From the NCBI RefSeq assembly GCF_003852425.1, contig NZ_QAJN01000007.1, positions 186,001-250,000 of the forward strand: a DNA stretch of 64,000 bases, given 5' to 3'. Shown in pieces: positions 17,173-25,753 of this stretch. Source of the DNA: Paucibacter sp. KBW04 (GTDB taxonomy: Bacteria > Pseudomonadota > Gammaproteobacteria > Burkholderiales > Burkholderiaceae_C). The first letter of the stretch is position 1. Every line of letters starts with the position of its first letter. A model generated the notes under the pieces. That model was not told where the DNA came from and did not search any database. It saw only the letters and a program-made list of their open reading frames with translations. The translations under genes and the position numbers were made by a program.

Positions 17173-17592
17173 CTACAGCGTGTAGTCGCCGCTGGCCTCC
17201 GGCTGATACAAGAGGCTCAGAATCTCCGCCATCAGCGGCTCGCCATAGGGCGTTTGCCAACGCGCCAGATCGCCGACACGGCAGCCCAGCAAGGCGGCAC
17301 CCAGGGGCGAAAACACCGACACCCGGCCCGCCTCGGCATCGGCGTCGGCGGGATAGCAAAGCGTCAACATGCGGCGGCGGCCGTCTTGCGGATCGACCAG
17401 CTGGACTTGTGAGTTCATGGTCACCACATCGGGCGCGATCTGGCGCGAGGGCAGCAGATCGGCACCATCCAGCAACTGGTTCACCAGGGTCAGCGATGCC
17501 GGGTGGGCGCCACGGCGCAGCAAGGCCTCCAGGCGGACATGGTCGAGTTCGGTGAGCGTGCGCCCAGCCATTTCATGAGTCATTGTTTGCAT
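17173..17592 (-). CDS. rnk: GreA/GreB-family protein, Rnk-like nucleoside diphosphate kinase regulator
   Basis: The 139-residue length matches Rnk (about 136 residues). The C-terminal part (ADAEAGRVSVFSPLGAALLGCRVGDLARWQTPYGE) is the GreA/GreB C-terminal FKBP-like domain that binds RNA polymerase, and the N-terminal part is a short coiled-coil (LTELDHVRLEALL). Rnk competes with Gre factors at the polymerase secondary channel and affects nucleoside diphosphate kinase. The start at 17592 (MQTMTHEMAG) has AAGG about ten bases upstream. It converges on the HD-GYP-like gene with a nine-base gap. Confidence 0.82.
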   Translation of the reverse strand: MQTMTHEMAGRTLTELDHVRLEALLRRGAHPASLTLVNQLLDGADLLPSRQIAPDVVTMNSQVQLVDPQDGRRRMLTLCYPADADAEAGRVSVFSPLGAALLGCRVGDLARWQTPYGEPLMAEILSLLYQPEASGDYTL

Positions 17593-17970
17593 GAGTTTGC
17601 AGCCTTCATTCCAGTGAGGAGAGGGCGAGTCCGGCACCCGCTTGCAACGGTTGGTGCATCTGCAGGTGCTCGGCTGCCCAGCAGCGCGACTTGTGTGGCT
17701 GGCCCGGCCGTCCCCGATGCGCGCGCTTGATTCAGTGGGCGAAGAGTGGGGAGCCGGGCTCAGGAATGTGCGGCGATGGCGGGCCTGCGGCGCCCAGGCT
17801 GCCGCAAGCCTTCACCGGGCCAAGGCCGGTGCAGGGACAGCAGATGGGGGCTCGTGGAACTCATGGCCCGAGTCTAGCCGCTCGCCGCGTCCGAATGGGC
17901 GACAAGCGGGTGGAACGCAAATCACGGGTCGGCCGCAACAAAGGCCTGAGCCACGCCCCAGCCTCCGCGC
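17593..17970. other. Intergenic region without a recognisable gene
   Basis: About 378 bases lie between the Rnk-like gene start and the Nudix gene stop, both on the minus strand. Open frames here have no family resemblance, ribosome-binding site or protein-like composition. It presumably holds the promoter of the Rnk-like gene. I see no repeat or terminator of note. Confidence 0.5.
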
Positions 17971-18528
17971 TCAACCCTGCTCGCAGGAGGCAAGGCCTGA
18001 GCGCAGCTTGGCCACAAAGCGGCCCAGCTGCGGATCGCTCTTGCCCAGGGGCAAGTCAGCCAGAGAGAACCACCGCAGCGAATGGAATTCCTCCCTTTCG
18101 AAAACCAGCTCGACCTCACGCCTGGACTTGACGAGATACCACAGCGAAACATCGCGGTGGCCGGCCGTCAGGCCCACGGTCTCGGTGATGGTGATGAAGA
18201 GCGGCGGCCCCAGCTCACTCTCGGCCATTTGCAAGCCCAGTTCTTCCTGCAGCTCGCGTACCACCGCGGCGCGCGGATGTTCACCCGGCTCCACATGGCC
18301 ACCGGTGGGCAGCCACAGTCCGGCGTTGCGGTGCTCCACCAGCAGCATGTGCTCCTCGTCCAGCAGCACAAAGTAAGAAACCAAATGCTGAGGCGGCAGG
18401 GCGGGCTTGGCGACGCGGCATAGCGGCGCCCCCGAGTCCAGCCAGGCTAAAGCATCCGCCAAATCTCGCTGCTCTTGCGCGTCCCAAGGCTGGATGGCTT
18501 GCAGTTCGCGGCGGATTTTGGTTCTCAT
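17971..18528 (-). CDS. Nudix hydrolase
   Basis: The 185-residue protein has a complete Nudix box, GGHVEPGEHPRAAVVRELQEELGL, in the pattern Gx5Ex7REUxEExGU. This motif binds the divalent metal that hydrolyses nucleoside diphosphates linked to another moiety. VSYFVLLDEEHMLLVEHRNAGLWLPTGGH forms the usual preceding strand. The N-terminal helical stretch of about 45 residues (MRTKIRRELQAI) is typical of a Nudix subgroup of unknown substrate. GGAG precedes the start. No neighbour suggests the substrate. Confidence 0.9.
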   Translation of the reverse strand: MRTKIRRELQAIQPWDAQEQRDLADALAWLDSGAPLCRVAKPALPPQHLVSYFVLLDEEHMLLVEHRNAGLWLPTGGHVEPGEHPRAAVVRELQEELGLQMAESELGPPLFITITETVGLTAGHRDVSLWYLVKSRREVELVFEREEFHSLRWFSLADLPLGKSDPQLGRFVAKLRSGLASCEQG

Positions 18529-18651
18529 GGGGCATGCTCCTTTTTCTTGTAATCAAACCCGCTCGGGCGTTTTTGATGCTGAGCACCGCTGCGACAGCCA
18601 TTGCTAGCGGCATCCTGCGGACAGGGCGACAAACTTATGGGGGTCTCTTCC

Positions 18652-19623
18652 CTAGCCCCGCATTCGACTCGGCGTCAGCCCCGCGCTCTTGCGCAGCAGG
18701 CGGCGCAAGGCCGTGGCGTCTTGATAGCCCACGGCGGCGGCGACTTGTTCCACGCTCATGCGGCTGCGTTGCAGCAATTGCCGTGCATGCTGCAGGCGCA
18801 CGCTTTGCACCAGGGCCAGCGTGCCTTGGCCGGTGGCCCGCTGAACATGGCGCGACAGGGTGCGGGTGGACATGCACAGGTCTCGCGCCATCTCCTCCAC
18901 CGAGGGTGGGCTGGGCAAGGCCTGGCTGATTTTGCGCGTCAGTTGAGAGATCAACTCGTCGCCGCTGGCCAAGAGCTCGGGCACGACAAAAGGTGCTTGC
19001 GCCTGCCGAGCGTCGATCAGCAGCACTCTGGCCACGGCCTCGGCCAAGTCCTCACCCAGACGGGTGCGCAGCAGGTGCAGCATCAGATCGCTTTGCGCCA
19101 TGGCAGCACCCGCCGTCAGCAGTGGCCCATCGGCGCAGACCATGCGCTCCGCCTGCACCTGGCAGCCCGGTTCCAGCCGCTGCAGCTGCGCAGCTAACCA
19201 CCAAGCCGTGCTGACCCGCCGCCCCGCCAGCAAGCCGGCCCGCTGCAGCAAAAACACCGCCGAACAAGAGGCCGCCACCGCACCCCCTTTGCGACCATGC
19301 GCGCGCAGGAGCTCGGCCGCGGCCAGCGCATCGGGCTGGGCCAGGCGCTCGGACAAAGCGGTGGCCGAGTCCAGCCCCAGGCCGGGCACGATCCAGATCG
19401 AGCCATCGCCGGCATGGCTGGCCTGAGCCCTGAGGGTCTGCAGCGACATCCCGCCCTGCAGATCCAAGCGACCACCGTCCATCGAAACCAAGCGCCAGCG
19501 CGGGCCGGGCTGGCCGGCGCGCTCGGCCACAGCGCGGCCAGCACCAAGCAAATCCAGCGTTAGCGCGACGCTGCTGGCGTACGCGCCTTGCAGCAGCAGG
19601 ACGGTGAAATCAGTCGATGTCAT
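18652..19623 (-). CDS. GlxA family regulator (DJ-1/PfpI domain plus AraC HTH)
   Basis: The 323-residue protein combines an N-terminal DJ-1/PfpI-type amidotransferase-like domain with a C-terminal AraC double helix-turn-helix. The first domain shows FTVLLLQGAYASSVALTLDLLGAG, and AASCSAVFLLQRAGLLAGRRVSTAWW with its nucleophile-elbow cysteine. The second shows VEEMARDLCMSTRTLSRHVQRATG and VEQVAAAVGYQDATALRRLLRKSAG. This is the architecture of GlxA-type regulators. It is divergent from a gene for a small membrane protein, with about 100 bases between the starts, so that gene is a likely target. The effector is unknown. Confidence 0.9.
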   Translation of the reverse strand: MTSTDFTVLLLQGAYASSVALTLDLLGAGRAVAERAGQPGPRWRLVSMDGGRLDLQGGMSLQTLRAQASHAGDGSIWIVPGLGLDSATALSERLAQPDALAAAELLRAHGRKGGAVAASCSAVFLLQRAGLLAGRRVSTAWWLAAQLQRLEPGCQVQAERMVCADGPLLTAGAAMAQSDLMLHLLRTRLGEDLAEAVARVLLIDARQAQAPFVVPELLASGDELISQLTRKISQALPSPPSVEEMARDLCMSTRTLSRHVQRATGQGTLALVQSVRLQHARQLLQRSRMSVEQVAAAVGYQDATALRRLLRKSAGLTPSRMRG

Positions 19624-19723
19624 TTATCGCTTGAAAGATGTCGATTCGGACGCTGGCATTCTCAGCGGCGGCAGGCTGCAATACAAGCCCACGAGTCATC
19701 CTTCCCTCAACCGAGAACCCATC

Positions 19724-20113
19724 GTGACTTTTCTATCCCTGCTGCTGATCACCAAGATCGCCATCACCGCCTTGCTGGTGGCCCTGCCCTTTCTGCTCGG
19801 GCCGCAGGCACGCCTGGAGGCTGCCACCGGCCTGAGTGCCAAGCGACCGATCTTCTTTCGCCTCTACGGTGTGGCCATCACCGCCCTGCTGGTGGGCTAT
19901 GGCTTTGGCATCCCCAGCGCGGAGCACCAGCAACTCCCCTGGGGCGTAGTGATGATGGGCTTGGTTTCCAACACAGGGGCGGCGCTGCTGCTCTTGAGTA
20001 GCGCCAAGCCCAGATCCATGAACTTCTGGCTGGGCAGCTTCTTTGCCCTGATTGCTCTTGCCCTGGCCGCCTCGGCGGTCGCGCCAGGACTGGCACTGAG
20101 CAAGGCTTGGTAG
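19724..20113 (+). CDS. Small membrane protein of unknown function, four predicted helices
   Basis: The 129-residue protein is almost wholly hydrophobic with four likely membrane helices: LLLITKIAITALLVALPFLL, FFRLYGVAITALLVGYGF, GVVMMGLVSNTGAALLLL and FWLGSFFALIALALAASA. I do not recognise a named family. The start is probably the GTG at 19724; upstream codons overlap the divergent regulator's promoter and look non-coding. Its position opposite a GlxA-type regulator suggests it is the regulated gene. Confidence 0.65.
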   Translation: MTFLSLLLITKIAITALLVALPFLLGPQARLEAATGLSAKRPIFFRLYGVAITALLVGYGFGIPSAEHQQLPWGVVMMGLVSNTGAALLLLSSAKPRSMNFWLGSFFALIALALAASAVAPGLALSKAW

Positions 20114-20180
20114 CTCGCGGCTGGGGCGGCGCTTGCGGCTATATTTGTTGGCGGATCCATCGCCGAACTGCCGAGCCCCT

Positions 20181-20639
20181 ATGCAGGCCATCGTCATCCC
20201 CATCGCCGCCCTCGCCATCGCCGCAACAGCCTTGTTCATCGCCATGCAGCGGCGCCTGGGCCGGCTCCAGCCCAATATCGTTTGGGTGCAGCTGACGTTT
20301 TCGGAGGCGAGCTTTCGCGCCATCATCGAGCGCTGGGGGCCAGAGGGGCGGGAGCGCTTTCGCTCGCATTTCCCCTTGGACTACTGTTTTTTGCTTTGCT
20401 ACGGCTGGCTGGGTTTTCTGCTCGGGCGGGCCTTGCAATCAGCGGCCAGCGGCCAAGCCCTGTGCTGGGTCCTGCCCCTGGCCGCTGCCTGCGACGCCCT
20501 GGAGAATCTGCTGCATCAGCGCTTTCTCGCCGCTGCGCCGGGCAGCCTGCCCAGGCAAGCCTTTGTGCTTGCCGGGCTCGCGTCCAGCGCGAAGTGGCTG
20601 CTGATCCTGGCCTTCCCTCTACTCGCCTTCAGAGCTTGA
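20181..20639 (+). CDS. Small membrane protein of unknown function
   Basis: The 152-residue protein has an N-terminal membrane anchor (AIVIPIAALAIAATALFIAMQRR) and further hydrophobic segments (FLLCYGWLGFLLGRAL, LCWVLPLAAACDALENLL, KWLLILAFPLLAF). A soluble stretch with FSEASFRAIIERWGPEGRERFRSHFPLDY lies between. No family is recognised. It follows the previous small membrane protein gene by 67 bases on the same strand and may be co-transcribed. Its last 11 bases overlap the end of the convergent xth gene. Confidence 0.65.
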   Translation: MQAIVIPIAALAIAATALFIAMQRRLGRLQPNIVWVQLTFSEASFRAIIERWGPEGRERFRSHFPLDYCFLLCYGWLGFLLGRALQSAASGQALCWVLPLAAACDALENLLHQRFLAAAPGSLPRQAFVLAGLASSAKWLLILAFPLLAFRA

Positions 20640-21429
20640 AGTCGTAATCCACCGTCAGCGGCGCATGGTCGCTGAACTTCTCCGCCTTGTAGATGGCGGC
20701 ACGCTTGGCCAAAGCCGCCAACTTGGGCGTGGCGAAGTGATAGTCCAGGCGCCAGCCCACGTTCTTGGCATAGGCGGCGCCGCGGTTGCTCCACCATGTG
20801 TAGCACTCGTCGGTGGTGTCGGGGTGCAGCTGGCGGTAAACGTCGACCAGGCCGCCCTGGCCTTTGCCGGTACCGAAGAGTTCATCCAGCCAGGCGCGTT
20901 CCTCGGGCAGAAAACCCGAGTTCTTCAGATTGCCCTTCCAGTTTTTCAGGTCGGCTTCCTTGTGGGCGATATTGACGTCGGCCACCAGGATGAACTCGCG
21001 CTCGGCCTTGAGGGCGGCCAGATGAGGACGCATGGCGTCGAGAAAGCGGTACTTGGCTTCCTGCCGCTCGGGGCCGCTGCTGCCGCTGGGGAAGTAGCAG
21101 CTGATCAAGCTGAGCTTGCGGCCGGGCTTGTCGAAGCGCTTTTCGATATAGCGGCCCTCGAAGTCAAACTCAGGCACACCCATGCCGATGATGATGTCGC
21201 TGGGCTCCTCGCGGGTGTAGAGGCCCACGCCCGAATAGCCCTTCTTCTGGGCATAGTGGAAGTGGCCTTTGAGCGGGCCGGAGCTGCAAAAAACACCGGC
21301 CACATGCTCGTCCTGAGCCTTGACCTCTTGCACGCCCAGGGCGTCGGCCTCTTGCTGCGGCAGCCAGTCGAAGAAACCCTTGTTGGCAGCAGAACGAATG
21401 CCGTTCAGATTGGCGGTGATGAAGCGCAT
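20629..21429 (-). CDS. xth: Exodeoxyribonuclease III
   Basis: The 266-residue protein belongs to the exonuclease III/APE1 family of AP endonucleases, which cut DNA at abasic sites in base-excision repair. It starts MRFITANLNGIRSAANKGFFDWLPQQEADALGVQEVKAQ, containing the metal-ligand Asn and Glu. Later motifs are LVADVNIAHKEADLKN (catalytic Asp and Asn), YTWWSNRGAAYAKNVGWRLDY (the WR.DY motif) and the final SDHAPLTVDYDF catalytic Asp-His. The start at 21429 fits the family length; an extension to 21669 would add non-conserved residues. The 3' end overlaps the convergent membrane-protein gene by 11 bases. Confidence 0.95.
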   Translation of the reverse strand: MRFITANLNGIRSAANKGFFDWLPQQEADALGVQEVKAQDEHVAGVFCSSGPLKGHFHYAQKKGYSGVGLYTREEPSDIIIGMGVPEFDFEGRYIEKRFDKPGRKLSLISCYFPSGSSGPERQEAKYRFLDAMRPHLAALKAEREFILVADVNIAHKEADLKNWKGNLKNSGFLPEERAWLDELFGTGKGQGGLVDVYRQLHPDTTDECYTWWSNRGAAYAKNVGWRLDYHFATPKLAALAKRAAIYKAEKFSDHAPLTVDYDFKL

Positions 21430-21748
21430 AGGAGTCGTGGGCCGGTGGTATTCATAAGAAGCGGCCAGTATCGCAGCTGACCATGCCCGCTTTTGGCAGG
21501 AGTCAAGAGGGCGGATGTCGGCCAGTCTGCTGCATTTAGACAACAAAAAGGGCGGCACTGGACCGCTATAAAGCGGCTTTGCGACGAGAAGATGACTTTC
21601 ATGCACGTGGCTTGCTAGATTCGACAGCCTGTCAAACAAGCAGCCCCGCGGCCCCGGTCCACCGTTCACCGCGCATTCAAACGGCGCTTGTCCGACACCC
21701 TAAGCCCCGCCTTCATTCCTTCCCTTCTGCCCCTCCCGGAGTCCCCGT
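21430..21748. other. Divergent promoter region between xth and the TonB receptor gene
   Basis: This 319-base gap has no gene I can support. CCGCTATAAAGCGG at 21563-21576 is a small dyad that includes a TATAAA-like -10 sequence, possibly part of the receptor promoter. No clear Fur or LexA site was seen. Confidence 0.45.
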
Positions 21749-23989
21749 ATGAGCATGCCCCAATCATCGCTTGTTGCCCCGCGCCAGATCGCGCTGTCCG
21801 TCGCCCTGGCGCTTGCCGCCTGGCCTGCGAGCCAAGCCCTCGCGCAAGAAAAGTCCGCCGACAAGACCCAGCTGGAAACCGTGGTCATCACGGCCGAGCG
21901 CCGCGTCGAGAACATCAAGGACGTGCCCAACGCCGTCTCCAGCATCAGCGGCGAGAAGCTGGATGTGCTGAACTCCAGCGGTCAGGACATCCGCTTCCTG
22001 TCCGGCCGCGTGCCCAGCCTGAACATCGAGTCCTCCTTCGGCCGAGCCTTCCCGCGCTTTTACATCCGCGGCTACGGCAATACCGATTTCCGCCTCAACG
22101 CCTCGCAGCCCGTCTCGCTGATTTACGACGATGTGGTGCAGGAGAACCCCATCCTCAAGGGCTTCCCCGCCTTTGACCTGAAGGCCATCGAAGTCATCGC
22201 CGGCCCGCAAGGCACTTTGTTCGGCCGCAACACGCCGGCCGGCGTGGTCAAGTTTGACTCGGCCAAGCCCTCGCAGCGCCAGGAAGGCTATTTCAATGCC
22301 TCCTACGGTACCTACGGCACGGCCAATCTCGAAGGCGCGGCCAATCTGGTCCTGAACAAGGACTTGTCCCTGCGCTTCTCGGCCCAGCTGCAGCACCGCG
22401 ACGACTGGGTGCACAACACTCAAAAGACGGGCAGCCAGTCCACCGAAGGCTATGACGACCGCGCCGTGCGCGTGCAAGCCTTGTACGAGCCCAGCAAGGA
22501 CTTCAGCGCCCTGCTGAACATCCACAACCGTGAACTCAAGGGCAGCCCGCGCCTGTTCCGCGCCAACATCATCAAGCCCGGGACCAATGATCTGGTCGAT
22601 GGTTTCGATCCGGCCAAGATGTCCATCGACGGGACGAACGAGCAGCTGCTGCATGCCAGCGGTGCCAGCGCCCGCCTGAAATTCAATCTGGGTGGCGCGA
22701 CCCTGCATTCCATCACCGCAGTGGAAGCCGTCCAGCCCTTCAGCCGCGGCGATGTGGATGGCGGCTTTGGCGCCCCCTATGCTCCCGATGGCAAGTACGG
22801 CCCGGGCTTCATCCCCTTCTCGGCCGAGACCTCGGACGCACTGAAAGACCACCGCCAGCTGAGCCAGGAATTCCGCCTGGAGTCCAATGCTCAGGGCCCC
22901 TGGCGCTGGCAAGGTGGTGTTTATCTGTTTGATGAGCGTTACACCATGGAAAGCGTCAACTACGACAGCATCTTCCACGGCCCCACCACCTCCTCACGCA
23001 CCAGCCAGACCAATAAGGCGGCCGCCCTGTTCGGCTCCATCAACTACGACGTCAGCGATGCCTTCAAGCTGCGCGCCGGCCTGCGCTATACCGAGGACAA
23101 AAAGACCCTGGTCAGCGAGTCCAAGGACGTGCCGCTCAACACCGCCAACGGCCTGAGCGCCGACACCAAGGACTCCAAGTGGACCTGGGATGTGTCGGGC
23201 ACCTATGCGCTGGACAAGAGCACCAATCTCTACGCCCGTGTCGGTACCGGCTTCCGCGGCGCCGCCATCCTGCCCGCCTCGGCCTTCGGCCCCTTGAGCA
23301 AGGCCGCGCCCGAAACCCTCACTTCCTACGAAGTGGGTGTGAAGAGCGACTTCTGGAACCGCCGCGCTCGCCTCTCGGCCAGCATGTTCCGCTATGACGT
23401 GAACGATCTGCAGCTTACCGAAGTCGGCGGCGGCAGCAATAGCAATTCGGTCAAGAGCGCCAAAAAGGCCACCGGCCAGGGTATCGAGCTGAACCTGGAC
23501 CTGCTGCCCATCGACAACCTGGTCCTCACCCTGAGCGGCAGCTATAACGAGGCCAAAATCCACGACGCCAATCTGACGGTGGGCGGCTGCGGCGGCGGCT
23601 GCACGGTGACCAACCGCCCGGCAGGCGGCGGCCAGTTCTATATCGACGGCAATCAGCTGCCGCAGGCACCGAAATGGGTGGGCAATCTAACCGCCCGCTA
23701 TGGCATCCCCCTGGCCGGCGGCGACGAACTCTACGTCTACACCGACTGGGCCTATCGCAGCGCCGTCAACTTCTTCCTGTACGAGTCGGTGGAATTCACC
23801 GGCAAGGCCTTGACCGAAGGCGGTCTGCGCGTGGGCTATGTCTGGGGCAATGGCAAGTACGAGGCCGCCGGCTTTGTGCGCAACATCACCAACCAGACTC
23901 GCGTCACCGGCGCCATCGACTTCAACAATCTGACCGGCTTCATCAATGACCCGCGCACCTATGGCGCGCAGTTCAAGGTCATTTTCTAA
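21749..23989 (+). CDS. TonB-dependent outer membrane receptor
   Basis: The 746-residue protein has a signal peptide (IALSVALALAAWPASQALA), a TonB box ETVVITA near residue 44, and a plug domain (VPNAVSSISGEKL, LSGRVPSLNIESSFG, IEVIAGPQGTLFGRNTPAGVV). A beta-barrel with alternating aromatic strands follows, ending in AQFKVIF with the C-terminal phenylalanine that guides barrel assembly. It imports a large or scarce substrate using inner-membrane energy through TonB-ExbB-ExbD. No siderophore, B12 or sugar genes adjoin it, so the substrate is not known. GGAG precedes the ATG. It is followed by a good terminator and is probably monocistronic. Confidence 0.95.
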   Translation: MSMPQSSLVAPRQIALSVALALAAWPASQALAQEKSADKTQLETVVITAERRVENIKDVPNAVSSISGEKLDVLNSSGQDIRFLSGRVPSLNIESSFGRAFPRFYIRGYGNTDFRLNASQPVSLIYDDVVQENPILKGFPAFDLKAIEVIAGPQGTLFGRNTPAGVVKFDSAKPSQRQEGYFNASYGTYGTANLEGAANLVLNKDLSLRFSAQLQHRDDWVHNTQKTGSQSTEGYDDRAVRVQALYEPSKDFSALLNIHNRELKGSPRLFRANIIKPGTNDLVDGFDPAKMSIDGTNEQLLHASGASARLKFNLGGATLHSITAVEAVQPFSRGDVDGGFGAPYAPDGKYGPGFIPFSAETSDALKDHRQLSQEFRLESNAQGPWRWQGGVYLFDERYTMESVNYDSIFHGPTTSSRTSQTNKAAALFGSINYDVSDAFKLRAGLRYTEDKKTLVSESKDVPLNTANGLSADTKDSKWTWDVSGTYALDKSTNLYARVGTGFRGAAILPASAFGPLSKAAPETLTSYEVGVKSDFWNRRARLSASMFRYDVNDLQLTEVGGGSNSNSVKSAKKATGQGIELNLDLLPIDNLVLTLSGSYNEAKIHDANLTVGGCGGGCTVTNRPAGGGQFYIDGNQLPQAPKWVGNLTARYGIPLAGGDELYVYTDWAYRSAVNFFLYESVEFTGKALTEGGLRVGYVWGNGKYEAAGFVRNITNQTRVTGAIDFNNLTGFINDPRTYGAQFKVIF

Positions 23990-24007
23990 AGCCCCGTCGG
24001 CAAGCCC

Positions 24008-24043
24008 AAGCCCGGCCGAGCCCCCGCTCAGCCGGGCTTTTTT
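24008..24043 (+). terminator. Terminator after the TonB receptor gene
   Basis: An 8-bp stem AGCCCGGC / GCCGGGCT, extended by a GAG/CTC inner stem, is followed by T6. It lies about 20 bases after the stop codon. Confidence 0.92.
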
Positions 24044-24080
24044 GCAGCCCTACAATTCCGCCCACTCCCTGTTCATCAGC

Positions 24081-24247
24081 TAAGGCGACGCTGAACAAGT
24101 CCCTCGTGCGCTGCGCATCCCCGTTTCGGGCGCCCAACGGCGTTGCAAATCCTCGCCATAGCTGCGGCTATGGCTGTGGTTTGCGCCTTGTTGGGCATTC
24201 CGAACCGTGGCGCGCAGCATCACGGGAACTTATTCAGCGTCGCCCTA
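24081..24247. repeat. 167-bp palindromic (MITE-like) intergenic element
   Basis: The ends are near-perfect inverted repeats: TAAGGCGACGCTGAACAAGT at the left and ACTTATTCAGCGTCGCCCTA at the right, matching at 18 of 20 positions. Much of the interior also pairs, and the centre is a CCATAGC/GCTATGG hairpin. It carries no gene. It lies between the receptor terminator and pyrE, ending 13 bases before the pyrE start codon, so it would fold in the pyrE leader. See the related element at 52242-52431. Confidence 0.85.
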
Positions 24248-24260
24248 AAACACCCGCGCC

Positions 24261-24941
24261 ATGACCCAAGCCACTCACACCCCCGATCAACTTGCCCAGG
24301 AATTTGTGGCCTTTGCGGTGCAAGCCGGCGTGCTGCGCTTTGGTGAATTCAAGACCAAGGCCGGCCGTCTGAGCCCCTATTTTTTCAACGCTGGCCTGTT
24401 CGATGACGGCGCTAAGCTCGGCGCCCTGGCCAAGTTCTACGCCCAGCGTCTGATCGCCTCCGGCCTGGAGTTCGACATGATTTTTGGCCCCGCTTACAAG
24501 GGCATCACCCTGGCCGCGGCCCTGTCCATCGAGCTGGCCCGACTGGGTCATAACAAGCCCTTTGCCTACAACCGCAAGGAGGCCAAGAACCACGGCGAAG
24601 GCGGCACCCTGGTAGGCGCGCCGGTCAAGGGCCGAGTGCTGATCATTGACGATGTGATCTCGGCCGGCACCTCGGTGCGCGAGTCCATCGCCATGATCAA
24701 GGCCGCTGGCGCCACGCCCTGCGGCGTCACCATCGCCCTGGATCGCCAAGAAAAGGCGGCCGAGAACGGTGTGGATCTGCCGCACTCGGCGGTGCAATAC
24801 GTCACGCAGCAACTACAGATGCCGGTAATCGCGATTGCCGGACTGGCCGATCTGCTTCAGTATCTACGCTCAGCGGACGATAGTTCGGTGACGGCTTTTG
24901 CCGAGGCCGTCCAAGCTTATCGGGACAAGTACGGGGTCTGA
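24261..24941 (+). CDS. pyrE: Orotate phosphoribosyltransferase
   Basis: The 226-residue enzyme joins orotate to phosphoribosyl pyrophosphate in pyrimidine synthesis. GRVLIIDDVISAGTSVRESI is the PRPP-binding motif of type I phosphoribosyltransferases. FGEFKTKAGRLSPYFFNAGLF and AYKGITLAAALSIELARLG are OPRT-specific. The length is normal (about 213-226). Its ATG stands only 13 bases after a large palindromic element, so leader structure may affect expression. The following DUF4124 gene begins within 45 bases. Confidence 0.96.
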   Translation: MTQATHTPDQLAQEFVAFAVQAGVLRFGEFKTKAGRLSPYFFNAGLFDDGAKLGALAKFYAQRLIASGLEFDMIFGPAYKGITLAAALSIELARLGHNKPFAYNRKEAKNHGEGGTLVGAPVKGRVLIIDDVISAGTSVRESIAMIKAAGATPCGVTIALDRQEKAAENGVDLPHSAVQYVTQQLQMPVIAIAGLADLLQYLRSADDSSVTAFAEAVQAYRDKYGV

Positions 24942-24982
24942 TGCACCATCACCTGCGCACAAGGCGTTTTGAGGACGGAACC

Positions 24983-25708
24983 ATGCTGCAGCGCTGCGCC
25001 TTGCTAGGCCGCAGCACACTGCTGTCCGCCTTGGCCTGCCTACTTGCGCCCGCCAGCCTGGCGCAGCCGCCCAGCAAGGACAGCAGCAAGGGCAGCATCT
25101 ACTCCTGTACCACCCTGGACGGTCGCCGCCTGACCTCGGACCGCCCCATCGTCGAGTGCAGCTCGCGCGAGCAACGCATCCTCAATGCCGACGGCTCCCA
25201 GCGCGCCACCCTGCCACCGGCCATGTCCCCCGAAGAGCGGGCGGCGCAGGAAGCACGCGATCGCAAACATGCGGCCGACCGGGCCGCGCAGCTGGATGCC
25301 GTGCGGCGGGATCGCAATCTGATGCAGCGCTTCCCCAACGAGCCCAGCCACAAGGCCGCCCGCAGCGCCGCGCTGGACGATGCCAGCAAGGCCATGCTGA
25401 TCTCGGAGCGGCGAATCAAGGATCTGGCCCAAGAGCGCAAGCCCTTGTTGGACGAGGCCGAGTTCTACAAGGGCCGTGCCCTGCCGGCCAAGCTCAAACA
25501 GCAGATGGACGCGAACGACGCGGCCGTCGAGGCCCAGCAACAGCTGATCGAGAACCAAAAGGCCGAACTGGTGCGCATCAACAGCCGCTACGACGCGGAG
25601 CTCTCAAGACTCAAGCGCCTGTGGGCCGGCGCCGCGCCAGGTAGCTTGGGGCCGAGCAAGGCCGAGGTCGGCGCCGGTGCTGACGCCGCACCCGACGGCA
25701 AGCGCTGA
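24983..25708 (+). CDS. Exported DUF4124 domain protein
   Basis: The 241-residue protein starts at 24983, preceded by GAGGACGGAACC. A signal peptide follows (LLGRSTLLSALACLLAPASLA). IYSCTTLDGRRLTSDRPIVECSSREQRILNADGS is a DUF4124 domain, a small beta unit with paired cysteines common in betaproteobacterial periplasmic proteins. The remainder is a long charged helical region (EERAAQEARDRKHAADRAAQL, then VEAQQQLIENQKAELVRINSRY) likely to form a coiled coil. An ATG overlapping the pyrE stop at 24941 would add residues before the signal. Function unknown. Confidence 0.82.
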   Translation: MLQRCALLGRSTLLSALACLLAPASLAQPPSKDSSKGSIYSCTTLDGRRLTSDRPIVECSSREQRILNADGSQRATLPPAMSPEERAAQEARDRKHAADRAAQLDAVRRDRNLMQRFPNEPSHKAARSAALDDASKAMLISERRIKDLAQERKPLLDEAEFYKGRALPAKLKQQMDANDAAVEAQQQLIENQKAELVRINSRYDAELSRLKRLWAGAAPGSLGPSKAEVGAGADAAPDGKR

Positions 25709-25717
25709 GACAAAACA

Positions 25718-25741
25718 AAAGGGCCGCTAGAGCGGCCCTTT
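25718..25741. terminator. Bidirectional terminator between convergent genes
   Basis: A perfect 10-bp stem AAAGGGCCGC / GCGGCCCTTT with a 4-base loop (TAGA) lies between the DUF4124 gene (plus) and gatB (minus). Its A and T flanks let it serve both strands. Confidence 0.88.
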
Positions 25742-25753
25742 GTCTGGCTGGAA

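Noticed and set aside
18555-18585. CCCGCTCGGGC...TTTTT near the Nudix gene start as a terminator
   Set aside because: The stem is only four pairs with a two-base loop; too weak to call.
21563-21576. Dyad CCGCTATAAAGCGG upstream of the TonB receptor
   Set aside because: Five-base arms are within chance expectation; noted in the region entry only as a possible promoter part.
21764-22978. A 404-codon minus-strand frame opposite the TonB receptor
   Set aside because: It is antisense to a clear receptor gene and has no recognisable motif.
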